Source: Helicobacter_D sp964464895 (GTDB taxonomy: Bacteria > Campylobacterota > Campylobacteria > Campylobacterales > Helicobacteraceae). From it: a stretch of 64,000 bases of DNA. The notes under the pieces were generated by a model. That model searched no databases. It was not told the DNA's origin and saw nothing but the letters and a program-made list of their open reading frames with translations. Location of the stretch: assembly GCA_964464895.1 (NCBI GenBank), contig CAYXGY010000001.1, positions 372,001 through 436,000 of the forward strand, read 5' to 3'. Positions 35,546 through 45,567 of this stretch are shown here, piece after piece; position 1 is the stretch's first letter; the number at the start of each line of letters is the position of its first letter. The translations under genes and the position numbers were made by a program.

Positions 35546-37285
35546 TTATAAAATCGCCTTTAATCCCTCTAGCAACAACCTAACCTCATTGATACCAATC
35601 TGCCAAAAATCATCACTTTCAATGTCTAAACCAAAAATTCCCACCAAATCTTTAGGAGATTTACTCCCACCAAGACTTAAAAATTCTTCGTATTTTGCAA
35701 CAAATTCTGAAGGATTCAGACGATAAATACCAAAAAGCGCAAAAACCAAAAGTTGCCCGTAACTATACGCATAACAATAAAACGGCGTATGGATAAAATG
35801 CGGAATGTAAGACCACCAAAGACGATAATTTGAAGTCAGAATCACACTCTTACCAAACATTTTTTGATTTTCTTGTTGCCAAAGCGCACTAAACTCCTCT
35901 TTGTTTAGCTCACCCTCTTGAGAATGCACCAAACGTTCAAAATTCGTGAAAACATTTTGGCGGAAAAGTGTCGCAAACACATCTTCTAATTTGCCTGCAT
36001 ATAATTCAATTTTTTGTTCGCGATTCAAATTGGCTTTCATCTTTTCAAAAAGCAACATTTCCGCAAACACTGAAGCAGTTTCTGCAGTTGTCAAAGGGGT
36101 ATCCGCATTAAGATAACCTACTTTATAGGATAGAGTTTGATGGATTGTGTGTCCTAGTTCGTGCGCCATTGTAAAGGCGTCTCTTCTGCGATTGGTATGA
36201 TTCAACATCAAATAAGGATGTACGCTCGGCACAGCACTATGGCTAAAAGCCCCTCCACGTTTGTTTTCTCTCGGGTGAGAATCTATCCAGCCCTCCTCAA
36301 ATGCGCGATTTGCGATTCTATGGAATTTGGGTGAAAACTCTTTAAAAGTCTCCAATACAATCTCTTTAGAATCTTGATAAGTAAATTCTATTTCCTCACC
36401 ACAAGAAATGGGCGCATATCTGTCATAGTCATAAAGCGTCTTGAGTCCTAACATCTTAGCTTTAAGTGTATAATATTCTTCTACGATTCCAACATTCTCA
36501 TTGATAGTTTTCACCATAGAATCCACGCTTTTTTGCGTTGTTTGATTGTCTAAATGACGCGATTCCTCCAAACTCGCATAATTTCTTAAATTTGTCGTGA
36601 TTTTCAAATCTTTGCGCACGACATTATAAATATAAGCCAACAAATCAAGATTCTGTTCTAGCCCTTCACTTAGAGATTCTTGTGCCATTCTGCGCACTTC
36701 TCTTTCTTTGTCATATAATAAACTCAAAACCTCTTCTTCGCCAACTTCTTTTGGACTACCATTTAGGGTAATTTTGAATCGCAGACGACTTAAATGCTCA
36801 TCAAATAGACGCTTAAAACTATCTACACCTACAGGCTGTGTTTTTAATAAAACTTTTTCTTCTTTAAGGCTCAATTGGTGTTTAGAATCCTTGCTCAAAA
36901 GTTCCAAATAATAGGCATACTCTTTTGAATATTGGATAAACTCTTGTCGCTTAGTCTCGCTTAATGCATTAAATTCCAAATCAAAAAACAAAAGAGATTC
37001 TTGTGCGCTATTGACTTGCATTTCACAATTTGCATAAAACGCTCCCTCTTTCGTATTAGAAGCAAAACGTAAAAAAGCATAAGTCATAATGCGTGAAAGA
37101 TTTTCACAAATTTTCTCATAGGCTTTTATTGCTTCGCTAAAAGATTCCGCGGTGAGCGTGGAAAGATTGTCTTTGTAAGATTGTTCAAATGCTTTTGCCT
37201 CTTTCTTGCTTTGCTTAATCGCATCTTGCAAAGATTCGTCATTGCTAAAAAGTGGCTTTAGATTCCATAAATCTTTAGATTCCAT
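35546..37285 (-). CDS. pepF: Oligoendopeptidase F (M3 zinc peptidase)
   Basis: 579 residues from ATG 37285. The zinc motif is in FTMAHELGHTIHQ (HExxH) and the downstream glutamate in TTAETASVFAEMLLFEK. The N-terminal helical domain (1-190) and the GGAFSHSAVPSVHPYLMLNHT segment are typical of PepF/M3B. It degrades cytoplasmic oligopeptides. First gene of a tightly packed minus-strand run: pepF, SspB-like, SdhB-like, HdrB-like, membrane protein, cutA. Confidence 0.92.
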   Translation of the reverse strand: MESKDLWNLKPLFSNDESLQDAIKQSKKEAKAFEQSYKDNLSTLTAESFSEAIKAYEKICENLSRIMTYAFLRFASNTKEGAFYANCEMQVNSAQESLLFFDLEFNALSETKRQEFIQYSKEYAYYLELLSKDSKHQLSLKEEKVLLKTQPVGVDSFKRLFDEHLSRLRFKITLNGSPKEVGEEEVLSLLYDKEREVRRMAQESLSEGLEQNLDLLAYIYNVVRKDLKITTNLRNYASLEESRHLDNQTTQKSVDSMVKTINENVGIVEEYYTLKAKMLGLKTLYDYDRYAPISCGEEIEFTYQDSKEIVLETFKEFSPKFHRIANRAFEEGWIDSHPRENKRGGAFSHSAVPSVHPYLMLNHTNRRRDAFTMAHELGHTIHQTLSYKVGYLNADTPLTTAETASVFAEMLLFEKMKANLNREQKIELYAGKLEDVFATLFRQNVFTNFERLVHSQEGELNKEEFSALWQQENQKMFGKSVILTSNYRLWWSYIPHFIHTPFYCYAYSYGQLLVFALFGIYRLNPSEFVAKYEEFLSLGGSKSPKDLVGIFGLDIESDDFWQIGINEVRLLLEGLKAIL

Positions 37286-37466
37286 AACATACCTTATCAT
37301 TCTAATTAAAAGATGATATTCTACAATAAATCCCGCTTAATTGTTGATTTTAGATTCAAGATTTTGAAAGTTTTAAATAGATGAGGTAAATTAGCTACAA
37401 AGCTTTATTAAAAGAGATTGGATATTTTATTGCAATGATTAGTAAAATTATCAATGGCTTTGCTAC

Positions 37467-37497
37467 ATTGCTTCCCACCAAATAGTGAGAAAGCAAT
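37467..37497 (-). terminator. Hairpin downstream of groEL
   Basis: Arms ATTGCTT / AAGCAAT with an inner CAC / GTG stem and a small bulge, 38 bp after the groEL stop. No clear U-tract follows on the minus strand, so it may stabilise the mRNA end rather than terminate it. The remaining 37286-37534 shows no gene. Confidence 0.45.
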
Positions 37498-37534
37498 ACG
37501 TAACAAATTTTTAAACTAAAGTTATGGAGGGGAA

Positions 37535-39175
37535 TTACATCATTCCGCCCATACCTCCCATTCCGCCCATACCACTCATATCTGGCATTGCGGGTTTATC
37601 TTCTTTGATTTCATGCACTGTAGCTTCTGTCGTGAGTAACAAACTAGAAACAGAAACTGCGTTTTGTAACGCGATTCTAGCAACTTTTAGAGGGTCAATG
37701 ATTCCTGCTTCAAACATATCTACATAAGTTCCATTGGAAGCGTCAAATCCGTGATTGATGTTGGAATCTTTCTCTACATTATTTACTACAACACCATCAT
37801 CAAATCCCGCATTCGTTGCGATTTGTTTAATAGGTGCAGAAATTGCACGTTTAATGATTTCATAGCCGATTTTCTCATCGCCATCAAGCTTCAAGCTTAC
37901 TTTCGCTGCTGCACGAACAAGTGCTGCACCTCCGCCGATGATAATTCCCTCTTCCACTGCTGCTTTAGTCGCACTCAACGCATCATCTACACGGTCTTTT
38001 TTCTCTTTCATTTCCACTTCGCTTGCTGCGCCGACTTTAATTACCGCGACACCACCGCTAAGCTTTGCAAGTCTTTCTTGTAATTTTTCTCTATCATAAT
38101 CACTTGTAGTGCTTTGGATTTGCGTTTTAATCTGTGCAATTCTTGCATTGACTGCTTCTTTTTGCCCTGCGCCATCTACGATAGTTGTATTGTCTTTATC
38201 AATGACGATTCTAGCAGCTTGTCCCAAATCATCAATGGTTGCAGCTTCAAGTGTTTTACCTAACTCTTCGCTAATCACTTCACCACCTGTTAAAGTTGCA
38301 ATGTCTTTTAACATTTCTTTCCTTCTATCGCCAAATCCCGGTGCTTTAACCGCGGCAACATTAAGCACTCCGCGCAATTTATTCACAACTAAAGTTGTCA
38401 ATGCCTCTCCCTCAATGTCTTCTGCAATAATAAGCAAAGGTTTGCCACTTTTCATTGTGGATTCCAAAAGTGGCAAAATATCTTTCATAGAAGTAATTTT
38501 TTTGTCTGTCAATAAAACATAAGGGTGCTCTAGCTCTGCTTCCATTTTATCGCTATTGGTTACAAAATATGGACTAAGGTATCCTCTATCAAATTGCATT
38601 CCTTCTACCACGCTCAACTCATCATTAATTCCTTTAGCTTCCTCAACAGTGATTACGCCGTCTTTGCCAACTTTTTCCATTGCTTCCGCAATCAATTCAC
38701 CAACTTTAGAATCGGAATTTGCAGAAATTGTCGCGACTTGCGCAATTTCTTTTTTGCCTGCAACAGGTTTAGAGATTTTTCTTAATTCTTCTGTGATTGC
38801 TTCGGCTGCTTTATCCATTCCACGTTTCACTTGCACAGGATTTGCGCCTGCAGTAATGTTTCTCAATCCCTCTTTAAAAATACTATAAGCAAGCACAGTT
38901 GCAGTTGTTGTTCCGTCTCCTGCTGCATCTGCAGTTTTGCTTGCAACTTCTTTAACGAGTTGCGCTCCCATATTTGCGATAGGGTCTGCAAGTTCAATTT
39001 CTTTTGCCACAGAAACGCCGTCTTTTGTGATAGCTGGCGCACCAAAACTTTTTTGAATCAACACATTGCGTCCTCTTGGTCCCATTGTTACTTTTACTGC
39101 GTCATTAAGTTGTTTTACACCTTCATATAATCTATTTCTTGCACTATCTGAAAAATTAATTTCTTTACTTGCCAT
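37535..39175 (-). CDS. groEL: 60 kDa chaperonin GroEL
   Basis: 546 residues, normal length. Ordered signatures include KVTMGPRGRNVLIQKSFGAPAITKDGV, AGDGTTTATVLA, the ATP-site aspartate in EEGIIIGGGAALVRAA and the C-terminal DMSGMGGMGGMGGMM repeat. Tetradecameric foldase working with GroES. ATG 39175 follows TAAGGAG, 26 bp after groES. The pair is transcribed from the consensus promoter at 39503-39531. Confidence 0.98.
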   Translation of the reverse strand: MASKEINFSDSARNRLYEGVKQLNDAVKVTMGPRGRNVLIQKSFGAPAITKDGVSVAKEIELADPIANMGAQLVKEVASKTADAAGDGTTTATVLAYSIFKEGLRNITAGANPVQVKRGMDKAAEAITEELRKISKPVAGKKEIAQVATISANSDSKVGELIAEAMEKVGKDGVITVEEAKGINDELSVVEGMQFDRGYLSPYFVTNSDKMEAELEHPYVLLTDKKITSMKDILPLLESTMKSGKPLLIIAEDIEGEALTTLVVNKLRGVLNVAAVKAPGFGDRRKEMLKDIATLTGGEVISEELGKTLEAATIDDLGQAARIVIDKDNTTIVDGAGQKEAVNARIAQIKTQIQSTTSDYDREKLQERLAKLSGGVAVIKVGAASEVEMKEKKDRVDDALSATKAAVEEGIIIGGGAALVRAAAKVSLKLDGDEKIGYEIIKRAISAPIKQIATNAGFDDGVVVNNVEKDSNINHGFDASNGTYVDMFEAGIIDPLKVARIALQNAVSVSSLLLTTEATVHEIKEDKPAMPDMSGMGGMGGMGGMM

Positions 39176-39201
39176 TTTTATCTCCTTAAGTTTATATTTA
39201 A

Positions 39202-39462
39202 TTAAGCTCTAATGCCTAAAACATCTTCAAGTTTTAAAATCAAATATTCTTTTCCGTCAATTTTAACTTCAGTTCCAGAATATTTGCCAAAAACAACTTT
39301 ATCGCCCACTTTGACTTCTTTTACTTCATTGCCAATTGCTTGGACAACGCCCTCAAGTGGTTTTTCTTTTGCATTATCAGGGATAATAATACCTGAAGCG
39401 GTTTTTGTGTCTTCTTCTAGTCTTTCTACTAGAACTCTTTCTCCAAGTGGTTTGAAATTCAT
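39202..39462 (-). CDS. groES: 10 kDa co-chaperonin GroES
   Basis: 86 residues from ATG 39462 (TTGGAGG ribosome site). MNFKPLGERVLVERLEEDTKTASGIIIPDNAKEKPLEG and the mobile-loop and roof regions are classic. It ends normally without the metal-binding His/Cys tail that H. pylori HspA carries. Caps GroEL rings. Confidence 0.97.
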   Translation of the reverse strand: MNFKPLGERVLVERLEEDTKTASGIIIPDNAKEKPLEGVVQAIGNEVKEVKVGDKVVFGKYSGTEVKIDGKEYLILKLEDVLGIRA

Positions 39463-39502
39463 AAGAATTACCTCCAAAAAAATATAATTTTTAATGGGCG
39501 GA

Positions 39503-39531
39503 ATTATAATGCAAAAACTTTTACTTGTCAA
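39503..39531 (-). promoter_or_regulatory. Consensus promoter of groES-groEL
   Basis: On the minus strand TTGACA (39531-39526) and TATAAT (39508-39503) are separated by exactly 17 bp, a perfect sigma-70-type promoter, unusual in a genus where -35 boxes are mostly weak. Transcription would begin near 39496, about 34 bp before the groES ATG. Confidence 0.85.
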
Positions 39532-39551
39532 TACATTTAGTAAAAATATTC

Positions 39552-39605
39552 ATTAAATATTAGTCTATTGGACTAAATATTAATTAGTCATTACTACTAA
39601 ATATT
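39552..39605. promoter_or_regulatory. Repeat cluster upstream of the groESL promoter, candidate repressor site
   Basis: Three copies of TAAATATT begin at 39554, 39574 and 39598, about two helical turns apart, and a TTAGTC-N5-GACTAA inverted repeat lies at 39560-39576. The cluster is 20-75 bp upstream of the groES -35. H. pylori groESL is controlled by HrcA and HspR, so a heat-shock repressor operator is plausible; it could instead serve the divergent aminotransferase gene. The rest of the 302-bp gap 39463-39764 holds no gene. Confidence 0.45.
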
Positions 39606-39764
39606 GTATTTATCCTAAATTATTATCCATTATTTTCATACTTAAAACCTCAACAAGCACTCATTAATGGATTTCAAAGCTAATGTGCGCATTCAATTTT
39701 ATAGAATTTTTAATAAAAGTAGATTATTATTGCGCTTAAATCTAAATGATAAGAAGGAGCTTAT

Positions 39765-40937
39765 ATGCAAGCACATTATGCAGGCAGAATCACGAAATTA
39801 TCCGAGTCTATTACCATTGCAATTAGCACACTTGCAAGAGAGTTAAAATCTCAAGGAAAAGACATTCTCTCTTTCTCTGCTGGTGAGCCAGATTTTGACA
39901 CACCTCAAGTTGTGAAAGATGTAGCAATCAAAGCTATCAATGAGGGTTTTACCAAATACACTGCTGTGGCTGGAATCCCAGAATTATTAAACGCCATTAG
40001 CGCGAAACTCAAACGGGACAATAATTTAGAATATTCTACAAAAGAAATTATCGTTAATAGCGGTGCGAAACACTCACTTTTCAATGTATTCCAAGCTTTG
40101 ATTGAAAAGGGCGATGAAGTGATTATTCCTTGTCCCTATTGGGTAACTTATCCCGAACTTGTTACTTTCAGTAATGGAAAAAATGTTTTTATCCAAACCA
40201 CACAAGAAAACAACTTCAAAATCACAAAAGAACAGCTCAAACAAGCAATCACTCCTAAAACCAAAATGCTAGTTCTCACTACACCCTCTAATCCTACTGG
40301 AATGGTATATTCTAAATCAGAATTAGAAGAGATTGCTTCGGTATTAAAAGGCACAAACATTTGGGTGCTTAGCGATGAAATTTATGAAAAACTCATCTAT
40401 GATGGCACATTTGTCTCCCCTGCTAGCATTAGTCAAGATATGTGTGAGCGCACCATTACGATTAATGGGCTTAGCAAGGCGGTTGCGATGACAGGGTGGC
40501 GTATGGGCTATCTTGCAAGCAAAGACCAAAAACTCTGCAAACTCATTAATAGCTTTCAGAGCCAATCTCTTTCTAACATTAATTCTATTACTCAAAAAGC
40601 TGCGATTGCAGGGCTTGATGGCAGTGCAGATAAAGACATTGAAAGAATGCGCCAAGCCTTTAAAGAACGTAGAGATTTTGCTTGTGAAAAACTCAATGCG
40701 ATTCAGGGCTTAAAGGTTAGCAAACCCGATGGGGCATTTTATCTCTTTGTCCATTGTGCAGAAATTTCTAAAGACTCTATGCGGTTTTGTAAGGATTTAT
40801 TAGAAAATGTAGGCGTGGCTGTCGTACCGGGCATTGGCTTTGGAATGGATGGATATTTCAGATTCTCCTTTGCCACAGATTTGAATAGCATTGAGAAAGG
40901 AATCCAAAGAATCAAAGAATACTGCAATAAACATTAG
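39765..40937 (+). CDS. aspC: Pyridoxal-phosphate aspartate/aromatic aminotransferase
   Basis: 390 residues, class I fold. The PLP lysine is in NGLSKAVAMTGWRMGY (K about 236), with DEIYEKLIYDG, TPSNPTGMVYS and FRFSFATD completing the active site. It transfers the amino group between aspartate (or tyrosine/phenylalanine) and 2-oxoglutarate; exact specificity is undecided. Strong ribosome site AAGGAGCTTAT. Divergent from groES. Confidence 0.9.
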   Translation: MQAHYAGRITKLSESITIAISTLARELKSQGKDILSFSAGEPDFDTPQVVKDVAIKAINEGFTKYTAVAGIPELLNAISAKLKRDNNLEYSTKEIIVNSGAKHSLFNVFQALIEKGDEVIIPCPYWVTYPELVTFSNGKNVFIQTTQENNFKITKEQLKQAITPKTKMLVLTTPSNPTGMVYSKSELEEIASVLKGTNIWVLSDEIYEKLIYDGTFVSPASISQDMCERTITINGLSKAVAMTGWRMGYLASKDQKLCKLINSFQSQSLSNINSITQKAAIAGLDGSADKDIERMRQAFKERRDFACEKLNAIQGLKVSKPDGAFYLFVHCAEISKDSMRFCKDLLENVGVAVVPGIGFGMDGYFRFSFATDLNSIEKGIQRIKEYCNKH

Positions 40938-40971
40938 CATTAGGTTTGCTCGTTTTAAGATTCTGCAATTA

Positions 40972-40995
40972 TCCTTGTGAAGTTTTTCGCAAGGA
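40972..40995. terminator. Hairpin after the aminotransferase gene
   Basis: TCCTTGTG / CGCAAGGA stem with loop AAGTTTTT, 35 bp downstream of the stop. One G-U pair and no strong U-tract, so efficiency is uncertain. Confidence 0.4.
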
Positions 40996-41099
40996 ATCAT
41001 CAATTTTCAAACCTTAAATTTCATAATACAATATGTAATTTAAGGTTTTATTGCTAAAATTCCACTGCATTTTTGCAAATTAATTTTCAAGGAAAATCA

Positions 41100-41939
41100 A
41101 TGAAAAAATTGTTTTCAAGACTATTCTTAACCCTTTTTGTCTTTGCTTTTGGAGCATTGCTCGTAGGTTGTGGGAATAATACAAATGGAGAAAAGGCTAC
41201 CAATGGCTTAGAATCCATTAAACAAAAAGGGGTGGTTACGATTGGTGTTTTCAGCGATAAACCTCCTTTTGGATTTATCAATGATAGAGGAGAAAATGAT
41301 GGATTTGATGTCTATATTTCACGCAAAATCGCCCAAGACCTTTTAGGGGATTCTAGCAAAGTCAAATTTGAGTTGGTAGAGGCAGCAAGTCGTGTAGAAT
41401 TTCTGAAAAGCGGCAAAGTAGATATTATTATGGCAAACTTTACACAGACAAAAGAAAGAGAGGAAATGGTGGATTTCGCAACACCTTATATGAAAGTCGC
41501 TCTTGGCGTTGTGTCAAAAAAAGGTGAGATTCAAAGCGTAGAAGATTTAAAAGGTAAAAAACTCATCATTAACAAAGGCACAACCGCAGATTTTTACTTC
41601 ACTAAAAATCACCCAGAAATCGAGCTTTTAAAATACAACCAAAACACGGAAGCATTTCTAGCTCTTAAGGACGGCAGAGGCGCGGCATTGGCACACGATA
41701 ATTTACTTGTTTTTGCGTGGGCACAAGAAAATCCCGGATTTGAAGTCGGAATCGGAAAGCTAGGCGAGGAAGATGTGATTGCTCCAGCAGTCAAGAAAGG
41801 CGATAAAGCATTGTTAGAATGGTTAAATCAAGAGATAAAGACATTAAACGAAAATGGCTTTATGCAAGAAGCTTATGCTAAAACACTCGCACCTATTTAT
41901 GGGGAAGACCAAAGAGAAGCTGTGCTGATTGCTAAATAA
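41100..41939 (+). CDS. Amino-acid ABC transporter substrate-binding lipoprotein
   Basis: 279 residues from ATG 41100 (CAAGGAAAATCA ribosome site). The lipobox LLVGC puts the mature Cys at about residue 23. The family 3 binding-protein fold is clear: GVVTIGVFSDKPPFGFINDRGENDGFDVYISRKIAQ, VDIIMANFTQTKEREEMVDFATPYM, GKKLIINKGTTADFYFTKNHPEIEL. It resembles CjaA/PEB1-type cysteine or glutamate binders. No permease or ATPase genes adjoin it, so they must be elsewhere. Confidence 0.88.
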   Translation: MKKLFSRLFLTLFVFAFGALLVGCGNNTNGEKATNGLESIKQKGVVTIGVFSDKPPFGFINDRGENDGFDVYISRKIAQDLLGDSSKVKFELVEAASRVEFLKSGKVDIIMANFTQTKEREEMVDFATPYMKVALGVVSKKGEIQSVEDLKGKKLIINKGTTADFYFTKNHPEIELLKYNQNTEAFLALKDGRGAALAHDNLLVFAWAQENPGFEVGIGKLGEEDVIAPAVKKGDKALLEWLNQEIKTLNENGFMQEAYAKTLAPIYGEDQREAVLIAK

Positions 41940-41951
41940 TTCATCAAATCC

Positions 41952-41975
41952 CTAAGAATCCTTAAGGGTTCTTAG
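41952..41975 (+). terminator. Strong intrinsic terminator
   Basis: Ten-bp stem CTAAGAATCC / GGGTTCTTAG with loop TTAA (one U-G pair), followed by AATATCTTATTTTCT, 12 bp after the binding-protein stop. Confidence 0.78.
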
Positions 41976-42072
41976 AATATCTTATTTTCTATACTCAACA
42001 AAACTTAATCACTCTATTAGTATTTATAAGCTAGAATCCCAAATTAAAATGAATCTCTCAAAAAGGCAAATA

Positions 42073-45000
42073 ATGAGTCAAACGCCAAAATTTACACATT
42101 TGCATTTACATACTGAATACTCTTTGCTTGATGGATTGAACAAAATCAAAACTCTAGCCAAAAAAATTAAAGAATATGGTATGGAGAGCGTGGCAATTAC
42201 TGACCACGGAAATATGTTTGGCGCAATTGAATTTTATAAAGCAATGAAAGCGGAGGGGATTAAGCCTATTTTGGGTATGGAAGCTTATCTGCATAATGCA
42301 GAAGAAATTAGCGACAAAAACAATCAGCGATTCCATTTGTGTCTCTATGCCAAAAATTTAGAGGGCTATAAAAATCTTATGTTTCTGAGCTCGCAAGCCT
42401 GTCTTTACGGATTCCATATGAAACCCCGTATTAGCAAAAAAATGCTACGAGAGCACAGCGCAGGATTGATTTGTAGCAGTGCTTGTCTCAATGGCGAGGT
42501 GCAATGGCATCTTAACCTCAAAAAAGACGATAACAAAGGGCGTAAGGGATATGAACGCGCAAAAGAAGTCGCACTTGAATACAAGGAAATTTTCGGTGAG
42601 GATTTTTACTTAGAGCTAATGCGACACGGAATCCAAGAACAACAGCTCATTGACAACCAACTCCTTAAATTATCCCAAGAAACAGGGATTAAAATCATTG
42701 CAACCAATGACACACACTACACTTATAAAGGCGATTCTACCGCACAAGAAGTCGCCTTTTGTATTGGATTTGGAAAAGACTTCAACGACCCTAATCGTAT
42801 GCACCATACCGTGCAAGAATTTTATATTAAAACCCCTGCACAAATGGCAGAACTCTATGCGGATTTGCCAGAAGCCCTTGAAAATACGCAAGAGATTGCA
42901 AATAAATGCAATTTAGAACTTCATTTGGGCGACCCGACACCTCCTAGCTTTAAATTCACGCAAGAATATGCAAAAGCAGAGGGATTAGACTTCACACAAG
43001 ATAGCGAATACTTCACTTATAAATGTCGTCAAGGCTTGGAAAAGCGTCTTGCTAATGTGGATTCTAGTCGTCATCAAGAATACAAAGAGCGGCTAGAAAG
43101 AGAGATTGAAATTATCAACAAAATGAAATTTCCCGGCTATATGCTGATTGTTTGGGATTTCGTACGTGCAGCAAAAGAACGTGGAATCCCTGTTGGTCCA
43201 GGGCGTGGAAGTGCAGCGGGGAGCTTGGTTGCCTTTTGTTTGGAAATTACCAATATTGACCCGATGAAATATGATTTGCTCTTTGAGAGATTCTTAAATC
43301 CTGAACGCATCAGTATGCCTGATATTGATATGGACTTTTGCCAAAGTCGGCGGGGAGAGATTTTAGACTATGTTACAGAAAAATATGGACGACATAATGT
43401 CGCACAAGTCATTACCTTTGGTATGATGAAAGCTAAAGCTGTGATTCGTGATGTTGCACGCGTAATGGGAATGCCTTATGGTGAGGCAGACGCATTTGCA
43501 AAACTGATTCCCAAAGAACTAGAGATTACACTTGAAGACGCTTACAATAAAGAACCAAAAATCGCCGAACTCCTCTCCTCTAATCCACTTGCCAAAAAAG
43601 TATGGGAATTTGCGTTGATTTTGGAAAACACGAAGCGGAATCCCGGCACACACGCAGCGGCAGTCGTGATTGATTCCAAACAAGAGCTATGGCACAAAGC
43701 CCCGCTCTATCGCTCACAACGGGACGGAATCATTGCGACACAATATTCTATGAAATATCTTGAAGATGTGGATTTGATTAAATTTGACTTTTTGGGATTG
43801 AAAACCCTTACTTTGATTGATAATGCGCTCAAGCTCATCAAGCAAAATTATGGCAAGGAAATAGACTTTTTAAATGTAGACGTAAATGATAAAAAAGTCT
43901 ATGAAACTCTACAAAGTGGCAATACTTTAGGGGTTTTTCAAATAGAATCTAGTATGTTTCAAGGGATTAACAAACGAATGCGCCCAAGCACCTTTGAAGA
44001 TATTATTGCAATTATTGCATTGGGGCGTCCGGGTCCGCTAGAATCTGGAATGGTCAGTGATTTTATTGATAGAAAACACGGAAAAGCACCGATTATTTAT
44101 ATGTTTCCCGAATTAGAACCTATCTTGCGTCCCACTTATGGCACGATTGTTTATCAAGAACAAGTAATGCAAATCGTCCAAAGAATCGGTGGTTTTAGTC
44201 TGGGAGGGGCAGACCTTATCCGCCGCGCAATGGGGAAAAAAGACGCAAAGATTATGGCAGACAATAAAAGCAAATTCGCTGATGGCGCGGTTGCACAAGG
44301 ATTTGATAGGACAAAAGCAGAGGAATTATGGGAGCTCATTGTCAAATTCGCTGGCTACGGATTCAACAAATCCCACTCTGCCGCCTATGCAATGGTAACT
44401 TTTGAAACAGCTTATTTAAAAACTTATTATCCTAGAGAATTTATGGCGGCACTGCTTACTTCAGAAAAAAACGATACCGATAAAATCGTAGAATACATTG
44501 AAGAAACCAATCAAATGGGCATTAAAGTGCTTCCTCCCAACCTCCAAAAATCAGAATTGGAATTTAGTGTCGCGGATATTAAAGGGGAAAGTTGTATTTT
44601 GTTTGGACTTGGAGCGATTAAAGGAGCAGGAGAAGTTGCTATTAACATTATTTTAGACGAGCGCAAAACCAATGGAGACTTTAAAGACTTAGAAGACTTC
44701 TTGGGACGCATTGACCCACAAAAAGTCAATAAAAAAGCATTGGAAGCTTTCATTAAAAGCGGCGCAATGGACTGCTTCAACCACACGCGCAAATCTCTTT
44801 TAGAACAAATAGAATCCCTAACGGAAGCCGCTAAAGCAGCACAAACTGCGAAAAAAGAAGCAGAAAATTCACTTTTTGGTGATGATGAGGAGCTAACTGC
44901 AATCCATATTGATTTGGAACATTATGATGAATTTAGCCAAAAACAAATCTTGGAATTTGAAAAAGAAAGTTTAGGATTCTATGCTTCAGGACACCCTTTA

Positions 45001-45567
45001 GACGAATATAAAGAAGCATTCAAATCCATTGATTGCACTTCTACAAACCAAATCAAAGACATTGCGGAAAACAGCCATATTTTGATTGTGGGTAAGGTGG
45101 AAGACATTATCAGCAAGTTTTCAAAAACAGGCAAACGTTATGGAATCTTAAAGCTACAAGATTTGTATGGCAGTGTGGAATTAACTATTTTTGAGCAAAC
45201 CCTAAAACAGCTTGAAGAAAGAGAAAACAAAGAAGCTCCTATTGCGGTAAAATGCCTCGTGCAAGAACAAGATGAAACCAAAAAATTAAAGGCGGAAAAA
45301 GTCTTAACTTTAGCAGAAGCACAAAAAGAAAGGGTAAATTTCACGATTCAAAAGACAGACACTAGCGAACCTCTGACACTCGTGCTAGACGCACATACTG
45401 ATGCGAACATTCTACGTCTTTTAAAAGACGCTGCACTGCGACATCAAGGCAAACGCGAACTTAGGATTCTCTTTAGAACGCAAACACAAGAATTAGAGAT
45501 GATTAGTGCCTTGTCTGTGCATAGTGAAATCAAAGAGGAATTTAGCGGACTCCAATGGCAAAACTAG
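42073..45567 (+). CDS. dnaE: DNA polymerase III subunit alpha
   Basis: 1164 residues from ATG 42073 (AAAGG before it; ATG 42049 has no ribosome site). PHP domain from THLHLHTEYSLLDG, polymerase motifs GPGRGSAAGSLVAFCLEIT and MPDIDMDFCQ with the catalytic aspartates, then LGVFQIESSMFQG, helix-hairpin-helix and C-terminal OB fold. It is the replicative polymerase. Its last 13 bases overlap the SUI1-like gene, and rluB follows, the same neighbourhood as in H. pylori. Confidence 0.97.
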   Translation: MSQTPKFTHLHLHTEYSLLDGLNKIKTLAKKIKEYGMESVAITDHGNMFGAIEFYKAMKAEGIKPILGMEAYLHNAEEISDKNNQRFHLCLYAKNLEGYKNLMFLSSQACLYGFHMKPRISKKMLREHSAGLICSSACLNGEVQWHLNLKKDDNKGRKGYERAKEVALEYKEIFGEDFYLELMRHGIQEQQLIDNQLLKLSQETGIKIIATNDTHYTYKGDSTAQEVAFCIGFGKDFNDPNRMHHTVQEFYIKTPAQMAELYADLPEALENTQEIANKCNLELHLGDPTPPSFKFTQEYAKAEGLDFTQDSEYFTYKCRQGLEKRLANVDSSRHQEYKERLEREIEIINKMKFPGYMLIVWDFVRAAKERGIPVGPGRGSAAGSLVAFCLEITNIDPMKYDLLFERFLNPERISMPDIDMDFCQSRRGEILDYVTEKYGRHNVAQVITFGMMKAKAVIRDVARVMGMPYGEADAFAKLIPKELEITLEDAYNKEPKIAELLSSNPLAKKVWEFALILENTKRNPGTHAAAVVIDSKQELWHKAPLYRSQRDGIIATQYSMKYLEDVDLIKFDFLGLKTLTLIDNALKLIKQNYGKEIDFLNVDVNDKKVYETLQSGNTLGVFQIESSMFQGINKRMRPSTFEDIIAIIALGRPGPLESGMVSDFIDRKHGKAPIIYMFPELEPILRPTYGTIVYQEQVMQIVQRIGGFSLGGADLIRRAMGKKDAKIMADNKSKFADGAVAQGFDRTKAEELWELIVKFAGYGFNKSHSAAYAMVTFETAYLKTYYPREFMAALLTSEKNDTDKIVEYIEETNQMGIKVLPPNLQKSELEFSVADIKGESCILFGLGAIKGAGEVAINIILDERKTNGDFKDLEDFLGRIDPQKVNKKALEAFIKSGAMDCFNHTRKSLLEQIESLTEAAKAAQTAKKEAENSLFGDDEELTAIHIDLEHYDEFSQKQILEFEKESLGFYASGHPLDEYKEAFKSIDCTSTNQIKDIAENSHILIVGKVEDIISKFSKTGKRYGILKLQDLYGSVELTIFEQTLKQLEERENKEAPIAVKCLVQEQDETKKLKAEKVLTLAEAQKERVNFTIQKTDTSEPLTLVLDAHTDANILRLLKDAALRHQGKRELRILFRTQTQELEMISALSVHSEIKEEFSGLQWQN

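Noticed and set aside
35019..37285. Possible disruption of pepF region by the overlapping plus-strand frames
   Set aside because: Those frames are antisense shadows; pepF and its neighbours are continuous and tightly packed on the minus strand.
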